DNA of 24,665 bases, from positions 1 to 24,665 of the forward strand of contig CAMLOU010000058.1 in assembly GCA_946481735.1 (NCBI GenBank), given 5' to 3'. Below, in pieces: positions 21,921 to 24,665 of the stretch (the first letter of the stretch is position 1; every line of letters starts with the position of its first letter). Under the pieces are notes generated by a model that was not told the origin of the DNA, did no database searches, and saw nothing but the letters and a program-made list of their open reading frames with translations. The position numbers and the translations under genes were made by a program. The stretch comes from an uncultured Cellvibrio sp. GTDB taxonomy: Bacteria; Pseudomonadota; Gammaproteobacteria; Pseudomonadales; Cellvibrionaceae.

Positions 21921-24452
21921 ATGAAGCAGCAGTTAAAGGTCATGGTCAGTAGCAGTGTGATTGTTCTAACCGCGCTGATGGGGTGTACCAAGACAGAGTC
22001 GGTCGATAAGCCCGCCGCAGCGCAAAAAGCAGCCGCGCAGTGGCCGGTAGTAACCAGTGCTGTTGCTAAAGATCCGGCGGTTGAGGCCAGAATTGACGCA
22101 TTGCTTGCGAAGATGACGCTGGAACATAAAGTCGGTCAATTGATGCAGCCGGAGCTGCGTCAGATCACGCCGGAAGATATCAAGAAATACCACGTCGGCG
22201 CTGTACTCAATGGCGGTGGCGCTTTCCCCGGTGACAACAAATACGCAACCGTAAATGACTGGGTTGCGCTGGCGGATACCTATTACAACGCCTCCATGGA
22301 CGATAGCGATGGCGGCATTGCTATCCCCATCATGTGGGGTACAGACGCGGTGCACGGTCACAACAACGTGATCGGTGCAACTATCTTCCCGCACAACATT
22401 GGACTGGGCGCAATGCGCAATCCGGAGTTGATGCGTCAAATCGGTGAAGTTACGGCACGGGAAATTTCAGCTACCGGTATCGACTGGAACTTTGCTCCAA
22501 CCCTGGCGGTGGTGCGTGATGACCGTTGGGGCCGCACCTACGAATCCTATTCGGAAGATCCTGCCATCGTGAAATCCTACGGCGGCAAGATGGTGGAAGG
22601 CCTGCAAGGGCGTGCCAATACCGATGAATTTATGGCAGGTGATCGCGTGATTGCCACGGCCAAGCATTTTATTGCGGACGGCGGCACTGCGGGTGGTGTG
22701 GATCGCGGGGATGCCAATATCAGCGAAGCGGAATTGATCGCGCTGCATGCGCAGGGTTACGTCACGGCGCTCGAAGCCGGTGCGCAAACCGTCATGGCTT
22801 CATTCAGCAGTTGGCAGGGCAAAAAAATGCACGGTCATGAATACCTGTTGACCGATATCCTGAAAAACCGCATGGGTTTTGACGGTCTGGTGGTCGGCGA
22901 CTGGAACGGTCATGAATTTGTGCCCGGTTGTACCAAAGTCAGCTGTCCGCAAGCCATCAACGCGGGCCTCGATATCTTTATGGCGCCCGATGCGGATTGG
23001 AAAGTGCTCTACGCCAATACCCTTGAGCAAGTAAAAAGCGGCGAGATCAGCGAAGCGCGTTTAAACGATGCTGTGCGTCGCATCCTGCGTGTAAAAATCC
23101 GTGCTGGCTTATTTGAAAAAGGTGCACCGTCTACTCGCTCCTTTGCGGGCAGGCAAGAGCTGATTGGCGCACCCGCGCATCGCGCTGTTGCCCGTCAGGC
23201 TGTGCGTGAATCCCTCGTGCTGTTGAAAAATAAAAATCAACTTCTGCCGTTAAACCCTGACATCAATGTACTGGTAGCGGGTGATGGTGCTGACAACATC
23301 GGCAAACAATCCGGCGGCTGGACAATTTCCTGGCAAGGTACAGGTAACACCAACGCGGATTTCCCCGGTGGCAGTTCGGTATATCAGGGCATTGCCCAAT
23401 CTGTTGAAGCCGCGGGCGGCACAGCGACACTGAGCGAAAACGGAGACTACACCCGCAAGCCAGATGTGGCCATTGTGGTCTTCGGTGAAGATCCTTATGC
23501 CGAGATGCAAGGCGATGTAAAAAATCTCGCCTACAACAATACCGACGATCTGGCGTTACTTAAAAAACTGAAAGCAGATGGCATTCCCGTGGTGTCCTTG
23601 TTTATCACCGGTCGTCCGCTATGGGTCAATCGTGAATTAAATGCATCCGATGCATTCGTCGCTATCTGGCATCCCGGCTCTGAAGGTGCAGGCGTTGCCG
23701 ATGTGCTCTTCACCGATAAAGCCGGAAAAATCCAGCACGACTTTAAAGGCAAACTCTCTTTCTCCTGGCCTGCAACACCGTCGCAGTCGCCTTTAAATGT
23801 GGGTGACAAAAATTACTCGCCGCTCTTCGCGTATGGCTATGGCCTGACCTACAAAGACAAAGACAGTCTGGGTGATGATTTGTCTGAAGAGGCCAATCTC
23901 AGTGTACAAACCGATGCGGTGCTGAAAATTTTTGACAACCGTCCGCTGGAGCCCTGGCAATTGGTGATTGCTGATGGCCGCAACAACCAGGTGAATGTCA
24001 CTGGCAGTACCGCAAGCCTCGACACCATCACCTTGCGCGCAGTGGATCGCAATGTGCAGGAAGATTCCCGTCGTATGCAGTGGAACGGTACAGGCCGGGG
24101 CAGCGCCGGTTTCTTTGCGCAGTCGCGCACCGATCTTTCTTCTTACGTCGAAGCCAATGCCGCACTGGTGTTTGATGTAAAAGTGGATGAAAAACCCACC
24201 GCAGAGGTACGCCTCGGTATTTTCTGCGGCCAGGATTGTATGGCCGAAAAATCCATCACAGAAAACCTGCAAGCCCTGCCGCAAAAAGAATGGACCACGC
24301 TGTCGGTTGCATTGAATTGCCTTGCAACAGATCGCGCAAAAATGGACATGATTTTGTCGCCGTTCTATCTGGTGACAGAAGGCAAGTTGGATTTATCACT
24401 CTACAACTTGCGTATCGAGAAAAACGTGGATGCGGCGATTAGCTGCGAGTAA
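21921..24452 (+). CDS. GH3 exo-beta-glucosidase/glucanase lipoprotein with ExoP-type C-terminal domain
   Basis: 843 aa from the ATG at 21921; in-frame codons upstream are rejected because this ATG has GAGAAG before it and opens into a lipoprotein signal (VIVLTALMGC, Cys22). The GH3 barrel (about 60-390) shows MTLEHKVGQLMQPE, WGTDAVHGHNN, FAPTLAVVRDDRWGRTYESYSEDP, KH (248-249) in ATAKHFIADGGT, and the nucleophile Asp327 in GLVVGDWNG. The alpha/beta sandwich (about 410-640) has RESLVLLKNKNQLLPL and FAYGYGLTY. The extra C-terminal domain (about 680-840) with two Cys is like the galactose-binding-like end of ExoP-type exo-1,3/1,4-beta-glucanases. It releases glucose from the non-reducing ends of beta-gluco-oligosaccharides, probably in the periplasm or at the outer membrane. 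Shares its upstream element with GH81 and the receptor. Confidence 0.94.
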   Translation: MKQQLKVMVSSSVIVLTALMGCTKTESVDKPAAAQKAAAQWPVVTSAVAKDPAVEARIDALLAKMTLEHKVGQLMQPELRQITPEDIKKYHVGAVLNGGGAFPGDNKYATVNDWVALADTYYNASMDDSDGGIAIPIMWGTDAVHGHNNVIGATIFPHNIGLGAMRNPELMRQIGEVTAREISATGIDWNFAPTLAVVRDDRWGRTYESYSEDPAIVKSYGGKMVEGLQGRANTDEFMAGDRVIATAKHFIADGGTAGGVDRGDANISEAELIALHAQGYVTALEAGAQTVMASFSSWQGKKMHGHEYLLTDILKNRMGFDGLVVGDWNGHEFVPGCTKVSCPQAINAGLDIFMAPDADWKVLYANTLEQVKSGEISEARLNDAVRRILRVKIRAGLFEKGAPSTRSFAGRQELIGAPAHRAVARQAVRESLVLLKNKNQLLPLNPDINVLVAGDGADNIGKQSGGWTISWQGTGNTNADFPGGSSVYQGIAQSVEAAGGTATLSENGDYTRKPDVAIVVFGEDPYAEMQGDVKNLAYNNTDDLALLKKLKADGIPVVSLFITGRPLWVNRELNASDAFVAIWHPGSEGAGVADVLFTDKAGKIQHDFKGKLSFSWPATPSQSPLNVGDKNYSPLFAYGYGLTYKDKDSLGDDLSEEANLSVQTDAVLKIFDNRPLEPWQLVIADGRNNQVNVTGSTASLDTITLRAVDRNVQEDSRRMQWNGTGRGSAGFFAQSRTDLSSYVEANAALVFDVKVDEKPTAEVRLGIFCGQDCMAEKSITENLQALPQKEWTTLSVALNCLATDRAKMDMILSPFYLVTEGKLDLSLYNLRIEKNVDAAISCE

Positions 24453-24486
24453 TCGGAGCTAAACCTGTATCCACAGAGTGACCCGG

Positions 24487-24509
24487 CCCGTCGATTCGGT
24501 GTCGACGGG
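24487..24509 (+). other. Hairpin between GH3 and the next lipoprotein gene
   Basis: CCCGTCGA (24487-24494) pairs with TCGACGGG (24502-24509) across a 7-nt loop. It is followed by TTATTA, not a T-run, so it is a weak terminator at best and may instead be an mRNA processing or stabilising element letting the downstream gene be co-transcribed. Confidence 0.5.
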
Positions 24510-24540
24510 TTATTACCGATAACTATATAACGAGGTAATC

Positions 24541-24665
24541 ATGAAAATAACATTTCCTTTAGTCACCTGCTTTAGCGTGCTGTGCCTGACGCTGGCCGGC
24601 TGTGGCGGCAGCGATTCCAATGACAATCGCTCCAGTTCCTCCACACCGAGCAGCTCAAGCAGCTC
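24541..24665 (+). CDS. Serine-linker lipoprotein, 5' part only
   Basis: ATG at 24541 with GAGGTAA 3 nt... upstream (24532-24538). The first 41 residues show a classical lipoprotein signal (CLTLAGC, lipobox LAGC, Cys21) followed by GGSDSNDNRSSSS and a poly-Ser linker that runs off the window. Serine linkers in this group usually join a lipid anchor to a carbohydrate-binding module or glycoside hydrolase; lying 88 nt behind GH3 it may be another beta-glucan enzyme or binding protein. The domain itself is outside the window, so the function cannot be read. Confidence 0.8.
   Translation, partial: MKITFPLVTCFSVLCLTLAGCGGSDSNDNRSSSSTPSSSSS

Noticed and set aside
21752..21952. 66-codon frame in the GH3 leader, considered as a leader peptide
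   Set aside because: It runs through the GC terminator hairpin and overlaps the GH3 start without a ribosome binding site or a run of regulatory codons.

Overview
The window looks like part of the chromosome of a polysaccharide-degrading gammaproteobacterium, most likely Cellvibrio or a close relative. The evidence is the long poly-serine linkers in secreted proteins, the combination of GH81 and GH3 enzymes with a large TonB-dependent receptor, and the lipoprotein signal peptides on the hydrolases. The taxonomic call is inference. There are no rRNA, tRNA, transposase, phage or CRISPR signals.

Layout. (1) 1-2894: a GT-B type glycosyltransferase on the minus strand, running off the left edge, diverges from an outer-membrane autotransporter-like protein (Ig-like domain, Glu-Pro repeat stalk, beta-barrel). 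(2) 3055-6243, minus: a very large exported di-heme oxidoreductase (DUF1111/DHOR type) carrying two F5/8-type C modules and a CBM56-like module on serine linkers. (3) 6791-10186: a GH81 endo-beta-1,3-glucanase lipoprotein followed by an orphan solute-binding protein. (4) 10806-13844: a TonB-dependent receptor closed by a clean intrinsic terminator. (5) 14013-21150: seven tightly packed genes in the order halogenase-SapC-cupin, then halogenase-DUF6445-SapC-cupin. (6) 21921 to the right edge: a GH3 glucosidase lipoprotein and the start of another serine-linker lipoprotein.

Regions 2, 3, 4 and 6 read as a beta-1,3-glucan (laminarin or callose type) utilisation locus. GH81 cuts the chain, the TonB-dependent receptor imports the products, and GH3 trims them to glucose. 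The di-heme protein may supply redox chemistry on the glucan surface. A conserved element of about 65 bp stands upstream of GH81, the receptor and GH3, and a partial copy in the opposite orientation faces the di-heme gene. This supports one shared regulon.

The most intriguing part is region 5. It holds two flavin-dependent tryptophan-halogenase homologues, two SapC-family proteins, two JmjC/cupin-8 oxygenases and one DUF6445 oxygenase-like protein. There is no biosynthetic enzyme, precursor peptide or flavin reductase nearby. The set looks like a protein-modification or nutrient-linked system of unknown substrate, and the receptor directly upstream is a natural candidate partner.
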